Assembly (NCBI GenBank): GCA_013396655.1
Contig: WBMV01006647.1
Location: 1,579,438 to 1,643,437, forward strand
DNA: 64,000 bases
Direction: 5' to 3'
DNA from: Campylorhamphus procurvoides
Taxonomy: Eukaryota; Chordata; Aves; Passeriformes; Dendrocolaptidae
Positions 13,869-25,345 of the stretch are shown here, piece after piece. How positions within the stretch are numbered: position 1 is the first letter of the stretch; the number at the start of each line of letters is the position of its first letter. Below the pieces are notes generated by a model, which was given only the letters and a program-made list of their open reading frames with translations, did no database searches and was not told where the DNA came from. A program made the translations under genes and the position numbers.

Positions 13869-16800
13869 GAGCATCATGTCAAAAGAACAAACCACTTTGT
13901 CCACAGGGTTTGGGTAAAGTACTTCCAAATGTCCATGTCAAGGAAAAAAAAATATCCTTGTTGACCCATTGCCCCCGAAAGTAAAAGGAAACATTTCCTA
14001 ACTTTCCCTAAGTTTTGATGGGCACCAGATCTCTTGCAAAATTCCTTCATAACCCACAAGAATTACAGAACACAGCAAAGGTAGATCTTAATCTGTTCTT
14101 TTGGACTTCTCATGAGCATTTCACTCATTGCATTGAACTACTCCAAGGTCCACTGAAACATATGATGCAATAAAGACATTTCTCCTTTCCTGGAAATGAA
14201 ATGGTTGGCGATCTCTGTGCTGTGATCTGCACAACCACCAACATATGCTGAGCCCTGTTCTATAGGCTATCAAGCCAAATCACAGCTAGTTCCTTTCACT
14301 AGCAATTGAGTGGCTTTTATTTTCATCTTGAAACAGTTGTACCCGTTCCAATTTTTATGCTGTTTTGGTTTTTGCCTTAACTTCGCTTATGAAATAAATT
14401 CAATGAAGTTCCTTCGGTGTCTAGCTTTTGGGAGAAAAAAAAAAGATCCACCCTAAAATACTAAAAACCAAATAAATTTCTTGCCAGCTGCATAGCTTCC
14501 TTTTCCTCATTTCCCACAGTGTCATTTGTGTTAAGTTGTTGCTCATGCTTTTTCTACTGTTTACTGAGTGTATTTTGTGATAGTCTTTTACCAACACAAC
14601 CACCATAGCTTTAAAATCACAGCTCCACACAAGTTGTTTTGTTTTTTTTTAACTTTGTTGGACTAGAAAGGCTCGGAAATCAGGAAGTTAGCAGGCTAAT
14701 ATCAAGCTGAAGGTTGGCAATTCATTTTGGGTAATATTAAATCATGACAAAGCTCAAACATAAAGATCAAAGTTCAATTATAGACTATAAAGTCACTTTA
14801 AAAGAGAAGATTTATATATTATTTTTCTAGCATATTAGTGCAGATTCTGTAAATTCTGAGAATATTTCAATCCCAAGGAACCAAGGACCTCTGCCCTAGA
14901 GTATAAATTTGAACAGTTATTCTCAAAATAACACTGTTAAAATGGCAGACAGGGAACATGCCTCTTATTTACTATTTCGAGGTTGCCTGTACGTGTATAT
15001 ATATCTGAATATAAGTGTGCACAGAGACATAAACACATTATGGGAAGATCCTCTATTACACATCATGTCAAAAATGGTTCAAATGTTTCTAGATCAAAGA
15101 TATTTTGTGTAAGCATGAGTGAGGTGAAACGAGGACTGATGATCTTCATTAGAGCTCTTGCTGGAGCATGAAAAGCCCCAGTCACCAGCCCATCACAATG
15201 AATGGAGCCAACGTGCCGTTCCCATTCTGGCTTCCTTTACTCGTAGAAGTAGAAAACAAATGGGACAACAATGACAAAAATAACTTTTTGTCATGTAAAG
15301 TGTCGGCACATCTTCATTTTCAGACCAACACGTAACTAACATTTACCCACTGGTCTGCTGCACTCCCTTGTCTGATTGCTATCCTCATTCTCATTTGTTA
15401 ACTCCCTACTTTACTTTCTCCATGGGTATTTGCTACATTCTGCATCAGCAAAGTTTGGTTAAGAGTTAAATGACAATCACGTAATTCCTAGATTTCCTGA
15501 TAACAGTGTTGGCAGAACAAAGTACCCCAGGAGATCAAACTGCTATTTAATTTTGAAGCCTGTATTCCCAAATTTGGTTAATGTGGAGAAATGTGTCGAG
15601 TCTCCTGGCCAAGTGTGCACGCATCAGCAACTAACAGAGCACAGAACTGTGTCTAAGTGAACTTACCACCTTAAAATGTATTTACTCATGACTATAATTT
15701 ACGTGTTAAATTTATTGGAGTTTTGGTTCCAATGTGACATACAATGTAAAAAATCAATATAGATTTGAGAGCTTTATAGTGCCCCTGGCAAATATGAATA
15801 GCACTTGATGAAAAGTGAAGGTTTTCACAGCACCTACAGTGCCACTGCATTGGAGTAATTAACACCACACGCTTCACAGATATTTATGTCAATTCTTCAC
15901 CAGCACACAGAACAGCTCTTTGTCAGGAATTTGGTACCAAGATGTCCTGCAAGGCTTTATACACACTTTTATTACGAGCCCCTATTTTAAGGGATTTACA
16001 ATTCTGACAGAAGTATTTCCCTATGGGATAAAAGTTCATAGGCATGTTCTCAGAGCTGGAGGAATTTTTTCTTGTAAAAATTGGTTAACATTTTTTTCCC
16101 TTAAGAAACGAGCAAATAAATAGTTCTGAGAGGTTTCTGCAACCATTTAAGTCACCTTTAGCAAAATAAATAGATGCATCTTATAATACAAAATTTGGCA
16201 AGCTTTTCATTTGTAATCTGGGGGTTGCATTTTGTGATTTAAAAATATTCTAATGTGAGCCTAAAAATTAACATTTAAAAGTGGTCTCTGCATAAGCACT
16301 GCAACTGCATTTTCATAACATTTTAACAGATTAAGGGATAAACTCTTGTGAAGACAATGAAGGAACCTTATCAAATGAGTGTTTCACATAGACTTACCGT
16401 AGATTGGAATTAAGCCGTGCTAACGAATCCTGCCTCATTTCCATGGCCAAAACCTAATCCTAATGAAACTTCATGGTAGATAACTAACATGTTTTCTTCA
16501 TGGCAACATTAGTTTGGTAATAATACTGTGCCAGGTACTGGTTCTGAATTACTTTGTCACAAACCACACATCTCTGTTATCCCTGGAAGAGCATCCCAGG
16601 TAGAACCAAGTTATGCTTATGAATCGAGAGCTTAATGCAACTGTAGCCAAACCCAAATTCATCTGGCTTTCCTAGAGAGATGTATTAGAGCGTGGATTTG
16701 AGTTATGCTAATGAGTCTGGATTTGTTAGCAGGGATCACATCTGATCCCTACGTAACACTGCAGGAGATTCATCAGCAACACTTTATTAAAATAAAAAAA

Positions 16801-18126
16801 CCCCAACCCTTAATCCAGAAATTAAAAGACTATTAATTACTCCTCTATTACTGTAATAACTGAAACAAACTAACACAATGTGTTTAAATCTCAAACTCAA
16901 CTCACAAAGTACTTCAAGGAGACAAACCTGATCTATTGGAATCAGATACTGTGAATGAGTAAGGACAGATCCTGAAAGTTTCATGTGTGAGTGTGCACAC
17001 CTCACACACACATATAGATGCATAAATTATATTTGTTCAAAGTTTCTGTGGCTGTTAGAAGCAAAGCCCCATCACTAAGGGACATCGTGGGTTCATATAA
17101 TGAAGATTTCCTTACAGTAAACAACACTGCACTGTGCATCTCTGCGTGTATCTAAAACAGAAGAACTTAATTCATCAAATCTTCTCTTCAGACATGGGCC
17201 CAGCTGGTGTTTAACTCTTGTGGCTGCTTTAGGTTATGCTGGCTGGGGTCAATCTCTTGGCTCAGGACAGACAAGTTTAATACACACTAGCAACACCCCT
17301 TGCCATTTTTGACACACCACTGGAAAACTCACACTGGAGATTGACAGGGGCTGCTGGCAAAATGCCTCTTTCTAGTCAATTTGCATGTGCAGTTGTGGGT
17401 TTCACACATAATAATTTGGGAGTGTGTAAATTTTTCAAGCATTACTCCAGACAATATTTGAAAACATGGCTTTACTTGAATATTAGTGGTCAGAATGCTA
17501 CTGCCTTCAACTACCAGTTTCTTACCAAAACACTTCTTGGATAAACTAACAAACACGTTTTATCAAAGAAGCAATTTTTTAAGGATATGTGAAAGTGATG
17601 GCTGACCAACTTAACAAGAAATTGGAACAGGAAAAAACCCCACAGATCCAAAGCACTTCTTATTCGCTGACATGTATTTAAAATTGTTAAAAATGGATTT
17701 TGTTGGTGAGTTAGAAAAATAATGAGAGAAGACAGCAGAAAGTATTCCAACAAATTAGTCAGCACAGCATCTGAAGTTCCTATTTTGGGTTCTAAAATAT
17801 AAATGATCTCAATACTTTTTCTTAAAAAGAAATGGAGTTGTGCAGAGTGTTGATTTCCATTGTGCATGGTGCTAAATTGAGGGGCTTCTGACACTTGCAT
17901 ACCAAAGCAGAAAAATTGGAGCAGCAGTCAGATATCACAGAGATAGATGTAACCATAGATTGATTTTTTATCTTTATAGTTCAGCAGTGTAAGTTTTATG
18001 AGATGCAGCAACAAAACCATATCTAAGAAATGCTTGTCCAGTGCACTTATTCATCTGAGAGTCAGATAATCATTTGTGAATTTTTAATTTTTACGCCCCA
18101 GAAAAAGTATGAAAGACCAGACACAC

Positions 18127-18249
18127 CTTTAATAAGTCCCTTTTCTTGCAATGTTTTCAAGGAGGGCCTTCGGGAGATGAACTTCTTTAATCTGCTTTTA
18201 ACTCGGTTTCTGTCATTTGTGTCAGAGGCACTGTAGTTCAGCCTGAAAA
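18127..18249 (-). CDS. ARHGAP15: ARHGAP15 coding exon, basic linker leading into the RhoGAP domain
   Basis: This 123-bp minus-strand exon starts with two bases (TT) that complete the split codon from the previous exon (A|TT, Ile; human has Met). It then encodes 40 residues and ends with the first base of the next codon. It contains FRLNYSASDT, the very basic NRVKSRLKKF, SRRPSLKTLQ and EKGLIK, matching human ARHGAP15 at about residues 235-276 with a few conservative changes. This stretch ends just before the catalytic RhoGAP fold, so the arginine-finger region must lie in later exons outside this window. The 3' splice site is strong (CTTCTGATTTCCTCTAG|TTTTC, AG at 18250-18251). The donor is AAAG|GTGTGT (GT at 18126-18125), weaker than GTAAGT. 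The basic cluster and RRPS motif suggest membrane contact or kinase control; that is inference. Confidence 0.95.
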
Positions 18250-19245
18250 CTAGAGGAAATCAGAAGAAAAAGCATCAGTGAATCAATATTTCTAAACTAA
18301 CAGCAGTTTGCTCAAGTATCCTTAGAAAATAGTGGCCCTAACCACCCTAGCAAAATCAAAATCATGCGGTAGGTCAGCAGTGGAGCTGGTTGGACACTAC
18401 AAACCATCTGATTAATACTTTTGTGAATAAACACAATGAGTTCACTCTGCTGGTTCTGCACGGAGCTCTATTATTTATTGCCCATAAGTATTTGGATGGC
18501 GACCAGTTTACTCATGAAACGTTCACGAATCCCCCAAGTTTCACATGGATGATTTCTCTGCTAAAACTCCAGACTCCAAGTGTGCTACGCGCTATTAGCT
18601 GTGTACGACTTGTTATGAGAAAGGATGGATGGTTACACCACGAGTGAAGGACTGAATTCTCTTGCCAAGATGGATTAAGAGTTATATATATATTTAATGC
18701 AGTTACAGAAAACATGGCTATGTGCCATGAAATGTGTGCAAGATGCATTAATTTATGGAAAGAAAACTATTCCCATCCTAATGATTATATTTTATTATAT
18801 TTAAGCATTTACCAAGCTGAGAAACATTCTGAGCTCAATTTATTCCTGCTCTGTGTCAAAAAGACATAGAATCCAGCTGCAGAAAATCCCCTGGAGGAAG
18901 TTTCAAAGGCATAAATTTAACTTTTTCTCTGCTGAGGTGCTTGCAGGGCACCATGACAGATATCAAAAAAGGCAGTATTAGTACGGAGGAGAAGCTTGGC
19001 ATGCTCCAGAAGCAGCAGTGATGCCGTGGGAAGACCCCTTCCAAAGTATTCCCTGAACAAGCAGGTTTTTAATGATTTCTAAGAAATCACCTGAGACTTG
19101 CCATCCTTGAACAACTCTTGTTCAGTGTGCTGGGCTCTCTCACCCTGCCCTTTCCCCCAAACGCTGAGGAGGGTAATGCAGAGCTCTACAGCCTCCCTTG
19201 GCAAGGGCCTCCAGCTGAGAGAAGGGTGGGCTCTGCTTTCTTACA

Positions 19246-19273
19246 AATCAATCAATCAATCAATCAATCAATC
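19246..19273. repeat. (AATC)7 tetranucleotide microsatellite
   Basis: Seven uninterrupted AATC units over 28 bp. The apparent INQSINQSINQS peptide in one frame is only this repeat. Confidence 0.97.
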
Positions 19274-22200
19274 CACCAAAATACAATACTCTCCACAACA
19301 TGAACTCGCAGGAGTTGTCCCCTTGACAGAATTTCTAAGTAGTACCCTGGATAATTTAGCTGCAGTGACAGAGGTGCTCCCCAACCTCCCCATCCATTAT
19401 ATTGCCCTATAATGCAGCAATCTCCATACAGAGGAGCCAGGCAAAGAGAGAGAGAGCAAAATTTAAAGTATGATCATTATTATCAGTCTGGTTTTTTATC
19501 AAGGTGTTTTGCATTAGTTATTACAGAACCAGAACACTTAAAGGTGCACAATTATAAAACAATGGCAAGCTAAAAGAACTGGTTAAGCAACAGCAACAAC
19601 CCTGGAATATTGTGGTTTACATTACAAATCTGATTTTAACAGCCAAACTTATAAAATGGTTTATGCTTTGCTGTTGTCAAGGGAGAAAAACTTGCCAAAT
19701 TGTTCATTTTAAGTAAATAGAACATAGCCAATTAAGGAAAGCAATATTTAAACACATGCCTATGATGATCAGAGCATAGTTTGCTTCTGATTTCACTACT
19801 GATTTTAACAGAAGAGTGCTCCATTTTCCCACAGCACTAAAATGACCCCACACATACTTCCACAAACTAGTAATCACACAGGACAAATAAAAGGACACTT
19901 TACTGGAAAATACATGGCTTGGTACAATAATCCATCACTTATGAAAACTAGAATTCACATTTTTTAATGGTAGCATTCTTGGACTGATGTATCATAGAAT
20001 ATAAAGATTAGCATTCAATTGATGGTTGGTGCTTTTTTAACATTATAGCAGAGGACTTTTTGTTCAAAATTGAGCAATCCTTGGCAGGGACAAGCTAAAA
20101 ATTCCAAGTCGCTTGGCTGTGCTATAAAAAGAACAACAAATGGATGTTTCTAATTCTGCGTCTTAATGGTACTTTGAAACAGTGAATTGTATTTAGTTTG
20201 GGGTCTCTTTTGTTGCTCAGGGTCATTCTGTCCATAGTGATTTATACTTAGGTTGGCTTTTTCCTGACTTACAGTGATGCTTCCCCAAATGATGTAAATG
20301 ATGCAGGAGTGAAAATACCTCTTAAGTCACTTAAAATGCCTCTAAGATTTCCCATTCTGTGGGACTCTGTTTTATGCCCACTTGAACTTAATTCTTAATT
20401 CTGAGTCTACACCAGATTAGTTAAGATGCTCCATGTTCATAATGTGAAGAGTAGGACAGCAGGAGAAGATCCCTCTCTTTGGAAAGATGCATTAACCCAG
20501 ATGGAAGTTTTATACCTGAAACAGCAATTATGGTGTTAAAACTACATCTAGAGGTAGGAATAATTATTGTCGTGGATAACTTTGTACAGCATGTAGTTTA
20601 AAACAACAGCAAAGATAATGTTGATGAATTTCTCATTTTGTTCTATTAAATACATGTGAGTCACCAGAGAAAAACTCCAAGACTCCCAGAAATTCAAGAG
20701 TTCATATAGCATGTTCCAAAACCAAGCTTAGCCAGAAATATTCTTATTGGGATCTCGTTTAGAACTATTCCTTCTCTTGCCAAACCATTCTTCTCGCGAT
20801 GTTCCCACATTAAAAAGAGTTTGCCATTATATTTGGAAATAGAAAAAAAACCCCAAATGTTACACCCCAGAGAAAAAAAAGGGGAGGAAAAAGGAGTCAT
20901 AAAACTAAAAAAAAAATCAATAAATATTTTTTTCAATACCTTTTAAAAAAAAAAAATCAAGTTCTTGATTTGGCCAGAAGTATCCTCCATGAAAGAGCAC
21001 TGGCGAAAGTCAAACAACATAAAAAGGTGGAAGATAGTTCCATACAGAAGTTAAAATGGGAATCTTAAGGACATAAGCATAAAATAATTATAAATTCCTT
21101 CTGTTAGTGCAAGGACACTTCTATCCAGCAGCAAAAATGTAACCTGAATATCATCTGACTTTTATGTTTCGCTAGTAATAAGCTGAAGATTTAGATTGAG
21201 AAAAGGATTTCTGATTACTTTTGGCACTTTCTCAGGTCTCTATTTATTCTACAGGTGGGAAAGGTAGGAAATGACAAATGAAATGATGGCAAGTTCTTTT
21301 CCTCAATTTTCAAGATACATGAAAGCAAAACAGCTTATCACATTAGGGAAGTCTAGTTCAGACTGGGTAAAAAAAAGAAAATACTATAAACATGTTTTTA
21401 GGACTAAAAGGAAGAACACATCTATGGCCCTTAATATTGGATAGCACTGTAATAACATTGCTATTAGGGGAGATAACTGTAGGTGAAATTCTCTGGAAAA
21501 GAAATGCACCAAGAAAAACCTGACCTGTCTATTTTCGGCCTATATAAATCCTCTGAATACTTATTCAAACATAGCCTTAATATTCCTAATAATATAAAAA
21601 TAACAGACAGAAGAACAAAATGAAATATGTAAAAGAGTTTTTACACAAGAAAAGAGGTGAAAGGCAAAAACTAATGCAATACCTCCAAAGGACACAGTTC
21701 TACAGAAATAGTACCATCAGAGTCAGTGAAAGTTTTGATATGCACAGATGAAGAATTACTTCAATGCTCTTAATTGTATATATAATGCAAGGAAAATAAC
21801 CATTTTAGTTTAATCAGGATTAAGCAGTGGCTAACATGTTTTCAAGGTAAAGTTGCAGCAGCTTTGAATGGCCACAACTAAAAGAACCGGTCAAGGCTCA
21901 AACCTCTTCAGGGCAAGGGTCAAAGACTTATGAGATTACTTTCTGTGAATTTATTCATGTACCTAGATAATATATTTCTAGCAGACTGTTTTTCCTGGGT
22001 GCGATGTTCTGGGAAGAGCCTGAATGACTCAGACACCAAAATGTTTTAATGTGCCCTAAACAGCTCCATGCTTATTTAGCAAGATTTTGTAACTCATATA
22101 ACATGATCTCACATTCCTTCCAATGCCTTTTATTTCACTCTTAATTTACAAAATATTTGTACATAACCCCAAGGGTCTACCTATGATTAATTCCTGCCAG

Positions 22201-24177
22201 GTACAGTATATCTGAACACATCCAATGTGTTGGAAGCATTGGTTTTTGAAGAACTATCCATTAATGACTTTCTGAACTGTGACAATGGATATTGACAGTC
22301 CTTGTCAGACTAAAGCACTATTGATTGTCTCACATCATGTGTATTGCAAAACCAATTTCTTTCAAGTACCTCTTCCTAACTGAAATACATTATTACGATG
22401 CCTCTCTGTTTATTATAACACCCCAAATTATTGTATGTAATTTATTTGGATGGAAAGGGCAGCAGTGGGAATGAAGAGCAGTGGTGGGAGTGGATAAGGC
22501 ATTAAGAGATTCAAATAGCTTTACATTTGCACCTTCTCTTCCACTAACTTTGATGTCCAGGAAAAAAAAATCCAACTAGTCTGTACCTTGCAAATTTTTT
22601 TTAGTGTTCTTGTAGACTTTAGAATTTTAGGAGGTTCTTTTGGGAAGAAATGAAGATGACTTGAAGTGTAATGATAACACCTAAAAGCCCAGATTTAATA
22701 ATTTTTTACCAAGGAATATTAAAAGTGACAAATCTGACCATTCAAAATACAGAATACATTGATCAAAATTGCTTAAAACACATATGAACAGGTCCTTGTG
22801 CTTAACAGTCATCTCTGATGTCTTAAACTAATAATTTCCTAAATTGGTTTAGACTCCTCTCCAGAGTCCTCAGGGGAGGAGTAGTGTCTATGCCTTTGGA
22901 GGATGGAAGTCTAACAGTAGTGCTATCACATATTTGCAAAAATATTAATTGAAAGGAACTAATTAGTTAATTAATTATTTTCAAATAATAGGCATGTTTA
23001 ACTGCTGAGTGCCTCATCTTTATGAAGACATATATCTTAATGTGCAGAGGTGATGGCCGTGCCTACATTCCAGGAGATACTGCAATTTCAGAATATTGAA
23101 TGACTCATGACTTTAAACTTTATTGGATACTGTTGGAACTCAGAATTCAGCATTTCTTCAGATTTTTTTGGCCTGTAGCAGATATGACACTGCTGTTAGT
23201 GCTCTAAAGAAGTTGCAGCAGGCATTATTGCCTGTAAAACTGGGCAGGTTTTCAACCAGCACCAAAGTTTTGAGAGTGACAAAACCAAGCCCTGCTTCCT
23301 TCCGTTTCTTTGTGATGCTTTGAGATGGAGTCAATAAAATCTGCTCACTAAGGATAAAGAATTCACTTTGTCTACTTTACTGAGCTAAAGATTTTTGTCA
23401 GTCATCCTATTTTATCCCCTACTGAAATTATTGGGCAGGTCTCTGGATTATAACATTTATTATTATTTTTTTTTTTATTTTTTCAAAGAGTAGGATGAGA
23501 GGCAGGTACACGGTCTGCCTAAAAACATTACAGAACTTATTGATGGGAAAAAATGCAGGAATCAGGCATTACCCCTAATCATTGTGCTTATGATAAGCTT
23601 CAAAACTGCAGATTTTCTAACTGCTGAGCATAGACCCAACAACTACAGCAAGAGGTGACAGACAGAACAGGTACCACCAGCCAGGAGACTCTCACAGGAT
23701 TTTATTTGATTTGGCACCAATGGACCTGAAGTCAATCAGGTTTATGGGCCAATAATAGATATTTGCCACAGCGAGTATATCTGCATTTACAGATGTTTAT
23801 GAAGTAAGCTCAGAAATAAACAATAAGAAAAAGAAAATAGCGATTATATAGCACAAATAATTTTTCTGTAATATGACAGCCTAACAACTTAAGTGCTCAG
23901 TAGTGTCATTACACTTTGTGAAATTTGTGTGCATTAGCAGTAAAGATTCAATAAAATGACTGTATAATTCATATTTTGCATTATGCTCTTATGCATATAT
24001 TTTTTTTTAAAAAATGTCCCCCTCTAATAGGAAATGAAAATAAATGAATAGTGTATTAAATATCACTACACACTTACATTGTGAAACAAAGCTGGCACTC
24101 CCCACACAGCTTTCCTTAGGGGTATTTGTACCATAAATATTTAGAAAAGTAAAGCAATATTTCTGAGTATATATTGG

Positions 24178-24656
24178 ATTTATAAAGGAAGATCATACTG
24201 GATATCTTGCTTTAATAAAATAAATGGGTATTTTTAGAAAAGAAAAATGCAATAGGTCAAATCTATCTGGATTTCAGTTGTGCATTTGATATGATGCCAA
24301 ATAGGAAATGATTAGTTAAACTAGAGAAGACGTAGAGAATTAAAACAATAACTGCAAAGTGACTAAATAAGGTATTAAAATGAGCTTTGTTGAAAGGAGA
24401 ACTACTGTAGTGAAGGGAAGTGACCAGTGTAAGCCCTGAAATATTCTTGGAGCTGGTCTTTGTGTTTTCATTAATGATTTCAGCAGGAAAAGTAGAAGCA
24501 TTCAAAAAATTACATGGTGACTCAAGGCTGGGAAGGATCATCAGCTGAGACAAGAATTCAGGATATCAAGCAAAAACTTAGTGACTTGGAGACTGGAAGT
24601 TGAAGCAACCAGATTAGCACTAATACTACCCAATGCATGGTTACAGAAGCATTGGA
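24178..24656 (+). mobile_element. Ancient CR1-type LINE, reverse-transcriptase region remnant
   Basis: Translation of the plus strand from 24264 reads YLDFSCAFDMMP, the decayed form of the LDFSKAFD motif A that carries a catalytic Asp in CR1-family reverse transcriptases. About 220 bp further on, near 24505-24545, the DNA resembles the region encoding the F-A-D-D box, here decayed (KLHGDSRLG in one frame). The start at about 24178 also resembles the preceding part of the ORF. Stops and frameshifts show it is dead. It is much more decayed than the other CR1 copies here and is probably an old, amniote-wide insertion. It ends where a minus-strand CR1 begins. Confidence 0.7.
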
Positions 24657-24830
24657 ATTATAGAATCATAGAATTATTAAGGTTGGAAAAACCCTCTAAG
24701 ATCTCCAACTGTTCTCCCAGCTCTGCCTAGCCCACCACTAACCCATGTCCCCAAATGCCACATCCTTCGAACACTTCCAGGGATAGTGGCTCAACTATTA
24801 CCCTGTTCCAGTGCCTGATCAACAAATCCA
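24657..24830 (-). mobile_element. Younger CR1 LINE 3' end lying in the old CR1
   Basis: Read on the plus strand, it opens with ATAGAATCATAGAATTATTA then AGGTTGGAAAA and CCTCTAAGATC, the reverse complement of a CR1 3' end with two octamer units. It continues through CCCATGTCCCCAAATGCCAC and ACTTCCAGGGATAGTG. It is a 5'-truncated minus-strand copy of about 175 bp, and much better preserved than the surrounding old CR1, which fits later insertion. Confidence 0.88.
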
Positions 24831-25179
24831 AAGCATTTAATTTTAATCAATACAAAACAATTCTCTCTCTGAGTGTTCAACCTTGGACGCTCATGTTAGA
24901 TGGAAATTCCTGACAGAGAAGGTGCAGTTAGTGGCAGTGGGAAGCACCAGGAGGAAGGGGCTGCTGAGCTTTCAGAAGCAGACAGGGAGCTTGGCATGTT
25001 TGGCCATCTCGAAAATGCCTGAGAAGAGCAGGGATTGTTCTCTATGAATTTGCTGGTGGGGGTGGGAAAAGGAGCAGGAGAGGAGAAGAGGACAGCAGGG
25101 AGGGAGAAGAGCTGTTTCAACTGAAGAACAATGTTGGCACGAGAATAGATGAGTATAAACTGCCCATAATATGAAGTTC

Positions 25180-25345
25180 TAAACCACCCTTTTAAAGAAG
25201 CCGTGGTGGCAAATAAAACTAAAAGAATTTAAGATGAAGCTTAATAAATTTATGTATGAGGACACAGAACACAGTACCTTGTGACAGGAGGGACTGGACT
25301 AGATCATTCAGGACATGCCAAGCCTTTCTTTCCACAACTTTTTTT
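25180..25345 (+). mobile_element. Ancient CR1-type LINE 3' region, probably same element as 24178-24656
   Basis: The segment has AAGCCGTGGTGGC, then AAGCTTAATAAATTTATG, then GGGACTGGACTAGATCATTC. These are recognisable in order in old amniote CR1 3' ends (GTGGTGGA, CTTGATAAATTTATG, GGACTGGACTAGATGACC). Orientation and level of decay match the reverse-transcriptase remnant at 24178. The 24.83-25.18 kb stretch between them is not clearly CR1. Confidence 0.6.

Larger units (their letters stand above)
1..18126 (-). other. ARHGAP15: ARHGAP15 intron 3' of the 18127-18249 exon (left part cut by window edge)
   Basis: No coding exon was recognised here. I looked on the minus strand for the next expected peptide (start of RhoGAP, the CERE, DGIYRVSGN and LPEPLF blocks) without success. 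Contents: (TG)13 at 630-655, CR1 tails near 3.1-3.25 kb and 13.77-13.87 kb, a (TA)n(TG)n tract at 8539-8564, a C/T homopolymer tract near 2190-2220, a T/C-rich tract at 12708-12736, one ambiguous base at 5345, and an octamer-like motif cluster at 16417-16717. The rest is AT-rich unique sequence in which I see nothing specific. Intronic status follows from the exon at its right edge. Confidence 0.85.

Noticed and set aside
24263..24553. Minus-strand open frame of 96 codons
   Set aside because: It is the antisense of the decayed CR1 reverse-transcriptase region.
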